15,277 nucleotides of DNA from Monoraphidium neglectum (GCF_000611645.1 NW_014012336.1:1-15277), one strand, 5' to 3'. Positions 1 through 9,742 are shown, numbered from the stretch's first letter. Numbers and translations: made by a program. Notes: generated from the letters alone by a model not told the origin.

Positions 1-2181
1 CCCCCGCGCCGTGCGCCGTGGCGCGGGCCCGGCGGGGCGCGGCGAGACAAGACCAAGTCCAGGGCCGCGGGGCCCTCTGCGCGCCGGAACGTGGTGACGC
101 GCACCCCAGCAAGCTCCAGCTTTGTGCGCACGCCCTTGCCAATCTGCAACGACCGGTTGATGGTGCTGTCAAACCTGGGCCCCAAGGGCCGCCCGTCTAC
201 CTCCAGCTGCACGCTGACGGCGAGCGGCAGGGATACGCCAGGGAACCAGGTTGCCGGCAGACTCTTGGGGACCAAGACGCCGTTGAGCGCTTTGGGGTAG
301 CCGTCGCGCGTATACACGTTCAGCAGCTGGTTCTGCGCGCGGCGGGCGCGGCGGCGGTGGCGGGCAGTCGGGCGTCCAGCGCCGCCGGGACGCCGGGGGT
401 TTGATCGGAAAAGAGGCGGCGCGCCGCCGCACTGTGGGCGCGCGGGCCGGCGGCCCCGCTCTCGCGCGCGACCGGAGGTGCTCGGAGCGTCGCGCGTGCG
501 GGGGCCGCGTTCCCTGGGATGACGGACGCGCAACCCCGCTCACCACCGGCCAAGTGCTGCCAACGACGACCCCCTCTCCAGCGCTGCCGCAGCCATCGGC
601 GCCGCCGCCGCCACTCTTGTCTCGGTGTTGCTGCCCTTGCTGTTGCTGCTGTTGCTGCTGTTGCTGCTGTTGCTGCTGCTGCTCCTGCTGCTCCTGCTCC
701 TGCTGCCGCCGCTGCTGCTGCTGCTGCTCCTGCTCCTGCTGCCGCCGCTGCCGCTGCTGGCGCCGCCGCCGCTGCTGCTGCTGCAGCCGTCGTTGCTGCT
801 CCTGCTGCCGCCCCTGCTCCTGCGGGCCCGGCTGCTGCGGATCCTTTGAGAGCTGCTCGCGGAAAGCGGCCGCGTCCGGCCGTCGGACGTCTTGATCTGA
901 AGCATCGCCGACGTCGCACTTCTCGCTCTGTTCCTCTGCCATCGCATCTCCCGGCGCCGCCGGTCCCTTTGCCTGCCGTGTTTCCCCATTGTCATCTTGC
1001 GCCTGCAGCTGCCGCTGTCGAATTTGCGGCCGGCGCTGCTGCTGCCGCTGCTCCTGCCGCCGCTGCTGCTGCTCCTGCTGTTCCTGCTGGCTGCCGCGCG
1101 TAACGACCAGGGCGAGAGCGGCGGGCCCCTCCCGCCGGAAGCCGGTGAGGCGGCAGCCGGCGAGATCAGTCAGGTGGGGGACACTTCTGGCAAGGAAACG
1201 CGAGCGGTTGATGGTGCTATGAAACGTGTCCCCCCAGGGCCGCCCGTCCACCTCCAGCTGCAGGCTGACTTCGAGCGGTAGGGGCGCGCCTGGGAACCAG
1301 CTGCGCAGCAGAGGCGCGGGTACTTGCGGGGCGTTCAGGCTGCGCCCTATATTGTTGAAGATGAGGCGCTGGTTCTGCGGGTAGGCGGCAATGCGGAGGG
1401 TGGTTCATGGGTGCAGGGGCGGACGGCGGTGAACGGCGAGAGGGGTAAGGGCGAGGGAAGGGGTGGGGAGAGGGTACAAGCACGGTTGCATGGACCAAAA
1501 CGTGATGGGTTTTGGCAGGTCTGGGGACTGCTGGAGAAGCGAGGCCGCCGACCGCTGGGCGGTCCGGCGCCCGCGGCTGCCATGACAGAGAAGATTTGCG
1601 CCAACCCCTTGGCCACCTGCCTGCAGGCACGCACTCAGCGCCACCTGCCTGCAGGCACGCGCTCAGCGGCCGCCCCGGACTCGTTATTTCGGCACGGCTT
1701 TGCCCCAGGTTAGAAGCTGGTCGAGCTTGGCCAAACGATGCATGAGGTCGGCATTGATTTCATGGCTCCGACAGACTCACCGTCGGCCACGTGGCGGCGG
1801 CCCCTGAGCCGCCGCGTCCAGCACGTGAACCTCGCGGCGCTCCGCCCCCGTCTGCGGCCGCCGCCTCCTGCCCTGCGCCGCCGCTGCTGCCTTGGTCGCC
1901 GCTGAGCTCCAAACCAGCGCCAGCGGCTGGTCCACCCTTCTGAGGATCCTGATCCTCCTGCTCCTCCTCCTCCTCCTGCTCCTGCTCGTCATCATTATCA
2001 TTATCATTATCATCATCTTCATCATCATCCTGCTGATCGTCTTCGTCCACCTCCCCCTCCTGCGCCTCAATGTACTGCTGCTGCTGCCCCTCCCTGCACA
2101 CCTGCTGCTGCCCTTCCCCAGGCTGCTGCTGCTGCCACTGCTGCTGCTGCTGCTGCGGCTGCTGCTGCCACTGCTGCTGCC

Positions 2182-2216
<35 letters not shown>

Positions 2217-2608
2217 GCTGGCGCCACCACCTGCTCGAGTTTCAGTCCTGCACCTACAGCATCGTCTGCAGCACTGGCGATCGCCTCCGCTGCTGCTGCG
2301 CCGGAGGGTGCTGTTGCAGGACCCACTGCAGTGACAATGGCGGTGGGTCCCGGGAGCGGGCTCATCGTCCGGGCATTGGTTGCGGCCCCTTGGGCCTCCA
2401 GCGCCTGCGTTGGTGAGCTGGGCACCAGCTGCTGGCTCTGTTGGGGCCCGTCACCAGGGCCTGCTGCGGGGGCGGCGGTGCACAGCAGGTCCAACGGCCG
2501 CTGTCGCTTGCTTGATGTACCGGTGCTGCACTCCTCTGTTTGACATTGCCTTTTGGATCCTGCGCCCTCGATCCCCTCATGGGGCGTCCAGGACTGCTCG
2601 CAACGCAT
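1..2608 (-). CDS. Gene A: divergent double B3-like domain protein with polyQ and acidic tracts (3' end outside window)
   Basis: Three phase-0 exons on the minus strand: 2608-1781 (276 codons), 1374-544 (277 codons) and 332-1 (110 codons, continuing off the window). Exon 1 starts MRCEQSW, has two KRQ-type basic patches, a Q/W-rich tract, then a D/N/E-rich tract. Exon 2 begins NQRLIF and holds the first module (about residues 277-367, with SWFPG, QLEVDGRPWG and GFRREGPAALALVV), then a Q/R/E-rich tail including Q15. Exon 3 begins NQLLNV and holds a second module (from residue 554, with TWFPG, QLEVDGRPLG, FRRAEGPAALDLVL). I infer a B3-type DNA-binding fold from motif order; family membership is not certain. 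The usual GW tryptophan is Cys in module 1 and Val in module 2. It is divergently oriented to gene B. No stop is seen before base 1. The frame stays open a little upstream of the ATG, so a further 5' exon is possible. Confidence 0.75.
333..543 (-). other. Gene A intron 2 (phase 0, 211 nt)
   Basis: Donor GTGAGC reads from 543 to 538 after codons TGG CCG GTG; acceptor CAG is at 335-333 before AAC CAG CTG. Splicing joins the Q-rich tail of exon 2 to the second module. The length is not a multiple of three, so reading straight through puts the second module out of frame. The position matches the intron before the second module in genes B-D. Confidence 0.75.
637..681 (-). repeat. polyglutamine tract in gene A exon 2 (Q15, mixed CAG/CAA)
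   Basis: Fifteen glutamine codons in a row on the minus strand, with regularly spaced CAA interruptions. It sits inside a longer Q/R/E-rich stretch (about 637-840) following the first B3-like module. Confidence 0.9.
1375..1780 (-). other. Gene A intron 1 (phase 0, 406 nt)
   Basis: Donor GTGAGT reads from 1780 to 1775 after codons TGG CCG ACG; acceptor CCGCAG ends at 1375 just before AAC CAG CGC CTC ATC TTC. Both flanking exons are whole numbers of codons (276 and 277). It is the longest intron in the window. Open frames that run inside it on either strand are not supported. Confidence 0.75.
1945..2060 (-). repeat. acidic D/N/E-rich tract in gene A exon 1, with an ATTATC-type microsatellite
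   Basis: On the minus strand this encodes a run almost entirely of Asp, Asn, Glu and Gln (about residues 183-221). At about 1991-2017 it contains repeated GATAAT-like hexamers giving alternating Asp-Asn. The local AT-rich composition is unlike the rest of the exon. Acidic low-complexity tracts of this kind are common in nuclear proteins; a specific role is not shown. Confidence 0.8.
2122..2215 (-). repeat. glutamine tract with spaced tryptophans in gene A exon 1
   Basis: CAG-rich coding repeat on the minus strand: eleven consecutive Gln codons at 2215-2183, then Q runs broken by TGG (Trp) codons every three to six residues and one Pro. It may be an interaction or activation surface; that is an inference from composition only. 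Confidence 0.85.
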
Positions 2609-3115
2609 CTTGGGGTGTGAAAAGTATCTGGTGGCGAGAGATGAGGGTGTTGCTTGATGAGTCTACCCGGAAGCCGTTATTTGTATGCGCGGACGAATGT
2701 ATACACGGCACTGAAAGGCGAACTCCTGTAGATCACATCAGCCAGGTTCGGTCGAAATGGTTCAGGCTCCGTCTACCTGTGAAGCGATTTCCTGCAGAAA
2801 TTGTGGTAGGTAGTTGCTGAAACCAGGGGCCAGCGGCCGCTGGGCAGCTGTTGTCGCGCCCTGTCTACCGTACACGCGCTGGACTGGGTCAAGGCGCTGG
2901 GGTCACGTGCCGGCAACCTGGAAGGGCATTCAAGACTGACGAATGGCTGCATGCAAAATAGCAACAATTACAGTCAGAACGACGCGCACCAACTACTGCT
3001 GAGTTGTGAGCAGGCGTGAATATGGCTGTTGTGTGCCGCCGGCAGCATACAGGTCGCGAAACTGAAAAGCTCGCGAAAGCCCGTGGCAGGCAAGAAACAA
3101 CACCAGCAGCATGGC

Positions 3116-3132
3116 GAGAGAGAGAGAGAGAG
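3116..3132. repeat. (GA)8 microsatellite
   Basis: A perfect GA dinucleotide run in the noncoding DNA upstream of gene B. I saw no counterpart at the corresponding place upstream of gene D. Confidence 0.9.
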
Positions 3133-3815
3133 CGGTTTGAGGTAAGGCGCCTTTTCGTGTGACGGCGATATGGTAGTCAGTGTGCGAGGGGTCCAGGCCC
3201 AGGCGTGTCGCATGCAAGGCTAGCTGTTCAGCCTGATTCGACGCCATTTGCGTCACAGCAACCAGCCGCGCCGGTCTTTGTGTTGGCTCCAACAGCTGGT
3301 TCTGGCGCAGGGATGTCGCACCAACACCGCTGAGTTTTATCGACGAGGATGTCCGTGTTTGTCGCCGTCGACAGCTGAACCAAGCTGTTGATGAAATCAG
3401 CCACCAGGCAACACCAGCCACAACTGGTTGACCGGTCATTAGAGGGTTCTGATGTGCCTTACCTGTTTAGCTGATGCAAAGTATGGGCGTTGTCGGGCGG
3501 CGGGTCGAGCGGAGTGTGCAGTGCTGGATCAGCTGGGCTGGGGTGTGGTGGTTGCTGGTCAAGCAGTGGCTTTGCTTGCAATGTAAACGAAAGCATGCGT
3601 CAACTGCCTTGGAGTACTCGGCCGTCACCGTCTCACTGGGGATTCACAGTGACGAGTGCGCGGCAAGCAGCAGCGTGCGCGGTGGCACAAAAAGCGTGTG
3701 GGGTATCCCTGCCCGCAACCTGTGCGCCGGTTCTTGCATCACAAATTACATCACAAATCACTTGAGACATTGTAAAGCTCATCAGTGACCCGCTTAGCTG
3801 CGTTCCAATACAGGT

Positions 3816-3837
3816 ACAGCATGCACGTGCATGCTGT
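3816..3837. promoter_or_regulatory. perfect 22-bp palindrome with CACGTG centre upstream of gene B
   Basis: Two 11-base arms, ACAGCATGCAC and its exact reverse complement, meet at a CACGTG core (G-box/E-box type hexamer). It lies 304 bp before the gene B start. Equivalent, slightly imperfect palindromes lie at a similar distance upstream of genes C and D. A role as a dimeric transcription-factor site is an inference. Confidence 0.5.
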
Positions 3838-4140
3838 GCGCCCACCCTTGGCGTTATGATATGCCATGACCAGCCCGGCCTACAGCTGCGGGTTGGCCAT
3901 CGCGATGGAGTGGCTGGCACGCACAGGCGGTGCTTGCACGACACGAAACAGTTCATTATTGTACATGAGTTTGGCATGCATCACGGGACGTCCCTGTGAT
4001 GACAAATGAGCGACGATAATCATGCGAACGTCGCACTGATCTGATTCATCCAGCTGCCAATCCACCTGTAAGCAATTCGTCATCTTGTGAATAAGATTAT
4101 ATTTCTGATTGCGCGTCACGTCCACAACCCAGGATCCATC

Positions 4141-6861
4141 ATGCGCAGTAAGCTGGCACTGGTGCCGTTCTCGGCACTCGAAGAAATATGGCACGATCTG
4201 CCTCTCAATGAAGCGGGCTGCAGCGGTGCCACAGAGGCGGAAGGCGGGAGTGCGCCCAGCTCAAAGCGGTCGCGCCTTGAGCTGGGCACCAGCAGCAGCA
4301 AGCTGCTGGGTAGCCAGCAGCCGTGCCACAGCTCGCTGCCGCAGGTTCTGCTGGCAGCTGCCACAGCCGATGTCCCGACGACGACACCGCACGCGGCGCC
4401 GCACATGACATGTGCTGAGAGAAGGCAGGGGGCGGCAGGGCAGATTTCAGGCCACGCCTCACGCAGCAGCAGTGGCCAGTCCGCGGAGGCGCCAGCACAA
4501 AAGCGGCCACAGGGCCAGACGCTGCAAACCCGTCGCCGCCCGACCGCCGCTGTGGCCGGGGCCGACGCCGACGTTGACGCCTGTGGCGCGCCCGTGGGCA
4601 CCTTTTGGGCTTCGGTGAGCCGGGGCTGGCGGCGGCGGCGCGCTGCTGTTGGCACACTCTGCGTGCCGCTTTCAGGGAGGGGAGTGCACCAGGTGTTTAT
4701 TAGCAGCGCGCACCAGATGTTATGTTGGCAACATACATACAGGGGCCCCGGGCCCCAATCGACGCCCCCGAAAGCGCGCGCCGCGCATGCCAGCGCCGCC
4801 TCTCGCCTCCCGACCCTGCTGCCTCACGCCCCGTCGTCTGCGCACCCACCCTTGCCTCTGCCGCGCGCGCGCCGTCCTCCCTCATGTGAACGCTCTCAAC
4901 ACCCAGTCCCAGCGCGTCAAGTTTACCACGTGCGGGGGCAGTAGGGCCCCCAACAGCGTTGGCGGCATCTGGCTGCCTCGGGCCCTGGCGGCTGCTCTCT
5001 ATCCCGGAGAGCTGCCGGGCCGGGCCAGGGACGCGCACCCAACGCGGCGCCTCGACATCAGCCTGCAGCCTTTTGTCGATGGGCGGCCCTGGGGGCCGCG
5101 GATCGACAGCCACGTAATCAAGGGGCACAAGGTGACGGCGGGGCTGGCCGGGCTGCGGGGGCTGGTGGGGTGGCGAATAGCCGGCTTCCGGCGCGCGGGG
5201 GGGCCCGCGGCGCTCGACCTAATTATTGAACGAGGCGACGGGCAGCAGGACGGCGAGGGGGCCGTAGAGGAGGGGTCGAAGGGGGCAAACGAGGGACCGG
5301 TCTCCGATGAGGAGGGCAGTGGGGGCGAGGACGGCCGGGAGAGGGGATGGGAGGACGATTGGGAGGAAGCGGAGGCGGCGGAGGAGGAGCAGGGCGGCGG
5401 CAGTAGGGGAGGCGGTGATGTCAGCAATCGCGGCGCCCGCGAGGGCGACCTCTTCACGCTGCCAACGGTGAGGAGGCCTCGAGTCACACACGCCGGATCG
5501 CAGCCGCTCGCCGCATACCAATCGAGCCAGCCTGTCCCATGGCAGGGCATCGGCCTGCCACATGCCACGCAGGAAGCCGGCCGCCGTGGATGCTCCGTAG
5601 GCCTGACCGTCGTTCGCGCCCGACACCCTTGTGAGCCCTCGCATCCACGCCGCCGCCGCATCCGCAGCCGCAGACACTGGGATTCGGGGCGGATAGGAGC
5701 GGCGGCATGAAGCCTCTGCTCATGCCAAAGCCTCTGCTGCACAGCTGGTTCCCAGACGTACGCCTCCCGCTCAACGTCAGCCTGCAGCTGGAGGTGGACG
5801 GGCAGCCCTGGGGAGATAGGTTTGACACCACGATCAACCGTGGGTTCGGCTTTGGAAAGGGCGTGCGCACTCTGCGGGAGCTGGAGGGCTGGCGGTTGAC
5901 CGCCATCCGGCGCGCGGCCGGCCGCAACGCGCTCGACCTCATCCTCACCGGCAGCGGTCACCAGCAGCAGCAGCAGGAGCAGCAGCAGCAGCAGGAGCAG
6001 CAGCAGCAGGAGCAGGAGCAGGAGCAGGAGCAGCACATGCAGCGCAAGGCGCACGAGCCAGCTGCTGTTCTGCGGCTGCGCCGCGGGGCCATCTGCGATG
6101 CGGCCGCGCACGGTGAGCCGGCCGCAAAGCACGCACGCTTTGCAACGGCCATGGCGGCGCTGGGGCTACCTGCGGAGCCACGTCACCAGGTGTTGCAGGG
6201 GGCCGGTCCGTCCCCTGCAGGACTGGTGTCACCGCAGTTGGCAGGCGTAAGCACCATATGCAGAGCAGAAGCAGCGGCGCTTGATGGGCCCCTCGTGAGC
6301 GGCGACGTGGCGGCGGGGGCGGTCGAGCCAATGGGCGCGGCATCATCCGCTGCCCGTGCACAGCTGCCAGCGGGGCCGGACGTTGGGCCGGCCGCTCAAG
6401 CAGGCGTGGCGCCTGCGGCGGCTGCGGCGACTGCGGCGGCTGCGGCGGCTGCGGCGGCTGCGGCGGCTGCAGCTCAGGTGCAGCCGGCCGCGGTCGTGGC
6501 GGGGGCGCAGGGGGAGGGGGCAGTCGCTGCGGTCCTGGTCGGCCTTTGTCTGGAGGAGGTGCCCCTGCCCGCGGCGCCCTCCCCGGGGGCCAGCGCTGAG
6601 GTGGCCGCTGCGGCCTCGGAGGCGCTGCAAGAAGCTGCCTTCCGGGCGTATGAGGAAGCGCTGCGCGCAGCCGAGGCGCTGGGCCTGCCGCCCGAGCGCG
6701 TTGACGCGGTGTGCGGCGGCGTGCAGGCAGCGACCGAGGAGGCGGGCGGGTGCCGGCGGTTCCTGGGGATGGAGTACCCGCGGCTGCGGCGCGCGTGCGC
6801 GGCGGGGGCGGTGGATGTCGTGGCCGCGTGGATGGAGCGGGTGGCGGCGCGTGGCTGCTGA
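4141..6861 (+). CDS. Gene B: double B3-like domain protein with Q/E tract and helical C-terminus, 742 aa
   Basis: Join 4141-4614, 4907-5467, 5668-6861; all junctions are phase 0 and the stop is TGA. The ATG lies in a context shared by B, C and D (CCAGGATCC, then ATCATG or AGCATG). A one-base indel just upstream breaks the frame between copies, which supports this start. Residues 1-158: motif LALVPFSALEEIW and basic KRSR patch. Residues 159-265: first B3-like module (SQRVKF, IWLPRAL, VDGRPWG, LVGWRIAGFRR). Residues 266-345: Glu/Gly-rich acidic linker. Residues 346-438: second module (PQTLGF, HSWFP, VDGQPWG, LEGWRLTAIRR). Residues 444-467: Gln/Glu tract. An Ala14 run follows at 6433-6474. Residues about 632-742: conserved helical C-terminus. 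Nuclear DNA binding is inferred from B3-like motif order and the basic patch. Head of a three-gene array. Confidence 0.8.
4615..4906 (+). other. Gene B intron 1 (phase 0, 292 nt)
   Basis: Donor GTGAGC follows TTT TGG GCT TCG; acceptor CACCCAG precedes TCC CAG CGC GTC. The 3' part is C-rich. Its sequence is clearly closer to intron 1 of gene D than to that of gene C, for example in the CCCACCCTTGCCTCTG stretch. Confidence 0.8.
5468..5667 (+). other. Gene B intron 2 (phase 0, 200 nt)
   Basis: Donor GTGAGG follows CTG CCA ACG. The chosen acceptor CCGCAG precedes CCG CAG ACA CTG GGA TTC, making the exon begin with the x-Q-x-L-x-F pattern seen at the other module exons. A second CAG six bases downstream is an alternative acceptor and would drop two residues. 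Confidence 0.7.
5962..6033 (+). repeat. Gln/Glu tract in gene B exon 3 (24 codons of CAG and GAG)
   Basis: Runs of CAG interrupted by GAG at shortening intervals, ending in an alternating Gln-Glu stretch (residues 444-467). It is at the same place as the Q23 and Q24 tracts of genes C and D but broken up by Glu codons. Confidence 0.9.
6433..6474 (+). repeat. alanine tract (Ala14) from GCGGCGGCT repeats in gene B
   Basis: Four copies of the nonamer GCG GCG GCT followed by GCA GCT encode fourteen alanines, with partial copies just before. Genes C and D lack this expansion at the matching place, where they have ARAQAQP, so it arose in gene B or was lost elsewhere. Confidence 0.9.
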
Positions 6862-6894
6862 GCCGGCCCGTTGATACGATGCCGTGCTATCGAG

Positions 6895-6910
6895 GGCGCA
6901 CTGATGCGCC
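6895..6910 (+). other. small hairpin in the gene B 3' flank
   Basis: GGCGCA, loop CTGA, TGCGCC forms a 6-bp stem 33 bases after the stop codon. A corresponding hairpin with a different loop (GCGCA, TTCC, TGCGC) follows gene C at 10579-10592. A 3'-UTR function is possible but unproven. Confidence 0.35.
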
Positions 6911-7479
6911 GCTGTCAAGACATATGTCAGTCTGGGCTGGGGTGCAAGCATGGTTGCACCTCCAGCTTCCCCAGGCCCCGTTTATGATTGAGTCGCCTTC
7001 AGCTGCTGTGCCTGCCCTGTTTCAAACACATCCCTTCCGTGTCTCTAGTGCGTTCCATACCTCCGCTTTGCTCCAAATTTTCAAGCTTCTGATCATGGGG
7101 GTATGAGAGGCTGCTTCCTGTGTGATGCATTATTGGCACACGATGGTGTCCTCTCCAAACGATAGGCCTACAGAATTTGAAATCTGAAAACAATGCTTGA
7201 GTTGTAACATACTTGCTCTCATGTCTGCATGACATCAGGCAAAACGAGCCGGAATTGATCAGGCTCCGTCTACTGCTGATCCACTGCCTGCAAAAAGTGC
7301 ACGAATTTTCTGACTCATTCAGGGCCAGCAGCCGCTGCGCAGCTGTGTGTAGTTGCGCCCTATTCACAAGCACCGGACTGGGTTGCAGGGTGTAGAGATT
7401 GTGCGGTGATTGCCGGCCAAACGGATCGCCTTGCTTGCGCTGTAAAGCTGTTGATGCTTGGCTGCTGTCAAAAGCAGGT

Positions 7480-7501
7480 ACGGCATACACGTGCATACCG
7501 T
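7480..7501. promoter_or_regulatory. imperfect 22-bp palindrome with CACGTG centre upstream of gene C
   Basis: Left arm ACGGCATACAC and right arm GTGCATACCGT pair at nine of eleven positions around CACGTG. It is 322 bp before the gene C start and aligns with the perfect palindrome upstream of gene B. Confidence 0.45.
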
Positions 7502-7822
7502 GCGCCCACCCCGGGCCTCGTGCCTCTTGACCAGAGCGGTCTGCTTTGGTCTACTGGTAGCAACTGGCGAGCTCGACGCGGTGGCTGGCATGCAGAGACG
7601 ATGCTTACAGGCACGAAGTGTTGGCTGCTTGTATATGATTTGAGGCACACGGGACGCCCATATGATGACCTGCTTCAGCGACAATAACCTCGATTGCGTG
7701 CCGTGCGCAAGGAACTTGGCACTGATCTGAATCGCGCAGCTGTCAAGCCACCTTTAGAGGTTATTGACATTGAACCGTGATGAACTTCTGATCACGCGGC
7801 ACGCACTCACCCAGGATCCATC

Positions 7823-9672
7823 ATGCGCAGTAAGCTGGCACTGGTGCCGTTCTCGGCACTCGAACAAATATGGCACAATTTGCCTCCTAACGAAGTGGGC
7901 TGCAGCGGTGCCACAGAGACCGAAGGCGGGAGTGCGCCAGCCTCAAAGCGCTCGCGCCTTGAGCTGGGCACCAGCAGCAGCAAGCCGCTAGGTAGCCCGC
8001 AGCTGTCCCACGGCTCGCTGCCGCAGGCCCTGCCGGCATCTGCCACAGCCGACGCCCCGACGACGCCGCATCACGCGGCGGCGTATGCGGCATATGCTGA
8101 GAGGAGGCAGGACGCGGCGAGGGAGGTTTCAGGCCACGCCTCACAAAGCAGCAGTGACCAGTCCGCGGAGGCACCAGCACAGCAGCGGCCAAAGGGCAAG
8201 GCGCTGCCGCAAACTCGGTGGCGGCCGGCCGCCGGTGCGGCAGAGGCGGGCGCCGACGCCGACGCCTGCGGCGCGCCCGTGGGCACCTTTTGGGCGCCGG
8301 TGAGCCGGGGCTGGCGGCGGCGGCCCGCTGCTGTGGGCACTCTCTGCCTGCCGCTTGCAGTGGAAGGATCGCACCGTGCGTTCCATCACAGCGTGCACCA
8401 GCGTTGCTGCTGGCCGACTGCAAGCAGCGGCCCCGATCGACGCCCCCGCTAACTGCGTTCCGCGCTCGCCCCCTTCGCGCCTCCCGACCCCGCTGCCCCG
8501 CGCCTCCCGCCGTCCCCGCCTGGCGCCCCACCCGTGCTTGGACGCTCTACACACCCAGTCGCAGCGCATCAGGTTCATCACGCACAGGGACCTCAGGGTA
8601 TCCAACAGCGTTCGCGGCATCACGCTGCCGCGCGCCCTGATCAACACGATTCACCCCCACCATCTCGAAGGCCGGGCCACAGACGCGCCCACGCGGCGGC
8701 GCCTCGACGTCAGGTTGCAACCTGTAGTGGACGGGCGGCCCTGGGGGCCGCGCATCGACAGCCACATTACTAAGGCGCACGAAGTGACGGCGGGGCTGGC
8801 CGGGCTGTGCGGGCTCGTGGGCCGGCGGATAGCGGGCTTCCGGCGTGCGGCAGGGCCCACGGCGATTGATGTGATAATCGAACAATGCAGCGAGCAGCAG
8901 GATGGCGAGGGGGCCACAGAGGGAGGGACGGAGGAGGAGGGGGCGGCTTGTGCGGATGAGGGCCGTGGGGGCGGAGATGAGCGGGAGACGGGATCAGAGG
9001 TGGTTGGGGAGGAGGAGGAGGGGGAGGAAGAAGGGGAAGAGGAGGAGGGCGGCGCTGGCGGAGGCGATGATGTCAGCAATCGCGGCGCCTGCGAGGGCGA
9101 CCTCGTCACGCTTCCCATGGTGAGCGGGCCTGCCGTTGCACAGGGCGGGGCGCAGCTGCTTCTCGCAGCCGTTTGCGCGGAAGGGCGGCAGCCTGCCGCC
9201 GAATTCACAGCGAGCCAGCCGGCGTGCTTCGCCTGCGCGCTCGGCGCCCACTGCCTGGCGCGGCCCGACCACCCGTCCCCCCGCCGCGCGCGCGGCAGCC
9301 CTTCACGCCCCAACATCCATGCTGCCGCCGCCGCGTCCGCAGGCGCAGACCTTGGGGTTCTGCGCGGACAGGAGGGGCGGCATGAAGCCCCTGCGCATGC
9401 CGGAGCCTCTGCTGCACAGCTGGTTCCCCGGCGCGCCCCTACCCCTGGACATCAGGGTGCAGCTGGAGGTGGACGGGCGGCCCTGGGGGGGCAGGTCTGA
9501 CACCACAATCGGCCGTGGGCGCGCCTTTGGGAAGGGCGTGCGCACGCTGCCGGAGCTGGAGGGCTGGCGGTTGACCGCCATTCGGCGCGCGGCCGGCCAC
9601 AATGCTCTCGACCTCATCCTCACCGGCAGCGGTCGGCAGCAGCTGCATCAGCAGCAGCGGCGGCAGCAGCGG

Positions 9673-9742
<70 letters not shown>

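Larger units (their letters stand above)
2609..4140. other. divergent intergenic region between gene A and gene B
   Basis: These 1.53 kb separate the two divergent start codons and should hold both promoters. From about 2728 it aligns with the DNA upstream of genes C and D; shared landmarks are CACATCAGCC near 2735, TCAGGCTCCGTCTAC near 2762, GGGGTCCAG near 3187 and the palindrome at 3816. Only about 120 bases next to gene A fall outside the shared unit. Short open frames here are not conserved between copies. I see no gene or RNA in it. Confidence 0.7.
2735..7234 (+). repeat. tandem duplication unit 1 (upstream DNA plus gene B)
   Basis: First of three head-to-tail copies of one segment, marked arbitrarily from the shared CATCAGSC landmark. 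It contains the long upstream region, gene B and the gene's 3' flank. The exact recombination boundary cannot be placed by eye; the coordinates give the repeating register, not a breakpoint. Confidence 0.65.
6862..7822 (+). other. gene B 3' flank and gene C upstream region
   Basis: 961 bases without a gene. The first about 330 match the 3' flank of gene C, with shared GACATATGT, CTCCAGCTTCCCCAG and GTGTCCTCTC words. The rest matches the upstream DNA of genes B and D but is shortened: about 430 bp present upstream of gene D (about 11075-11505) are missing at about 7388-7398. A TGTAA, the polyadenylation signal used by many chlorophycean algae, is at 7203-7207 but is TGCAA at the matching place after gene C, so it is weak evidence. 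Confidence 0.6.

Noticed and set aside
169..1251. A single 360-codon minus-strand gene
   Set aside because: Its first part is genuine gene A exon 2, but it runs through intron 2 into exon 3 in the wrong frame. Splicing 543-333 restores the second module, so the call was merged into gene A.
1890..2420. Plus-strand open frame with long leucine and isoleucine runs resembling membrane segments
   Set aside because: It is the reverse of gene A's Q/W and D/N/E tracts; CTG and ATT repeats only mimic hydrophobic helices.
7203..7207. TGTAA as the polyadenylation signal of gene B
   Set aside because: The word fits chlorophycean usage but is TGCAA at the matching place after gene C, is not seen in the visible flank after gene D, and also occurs in upstream DNA. 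Not strong enough for its own feature.
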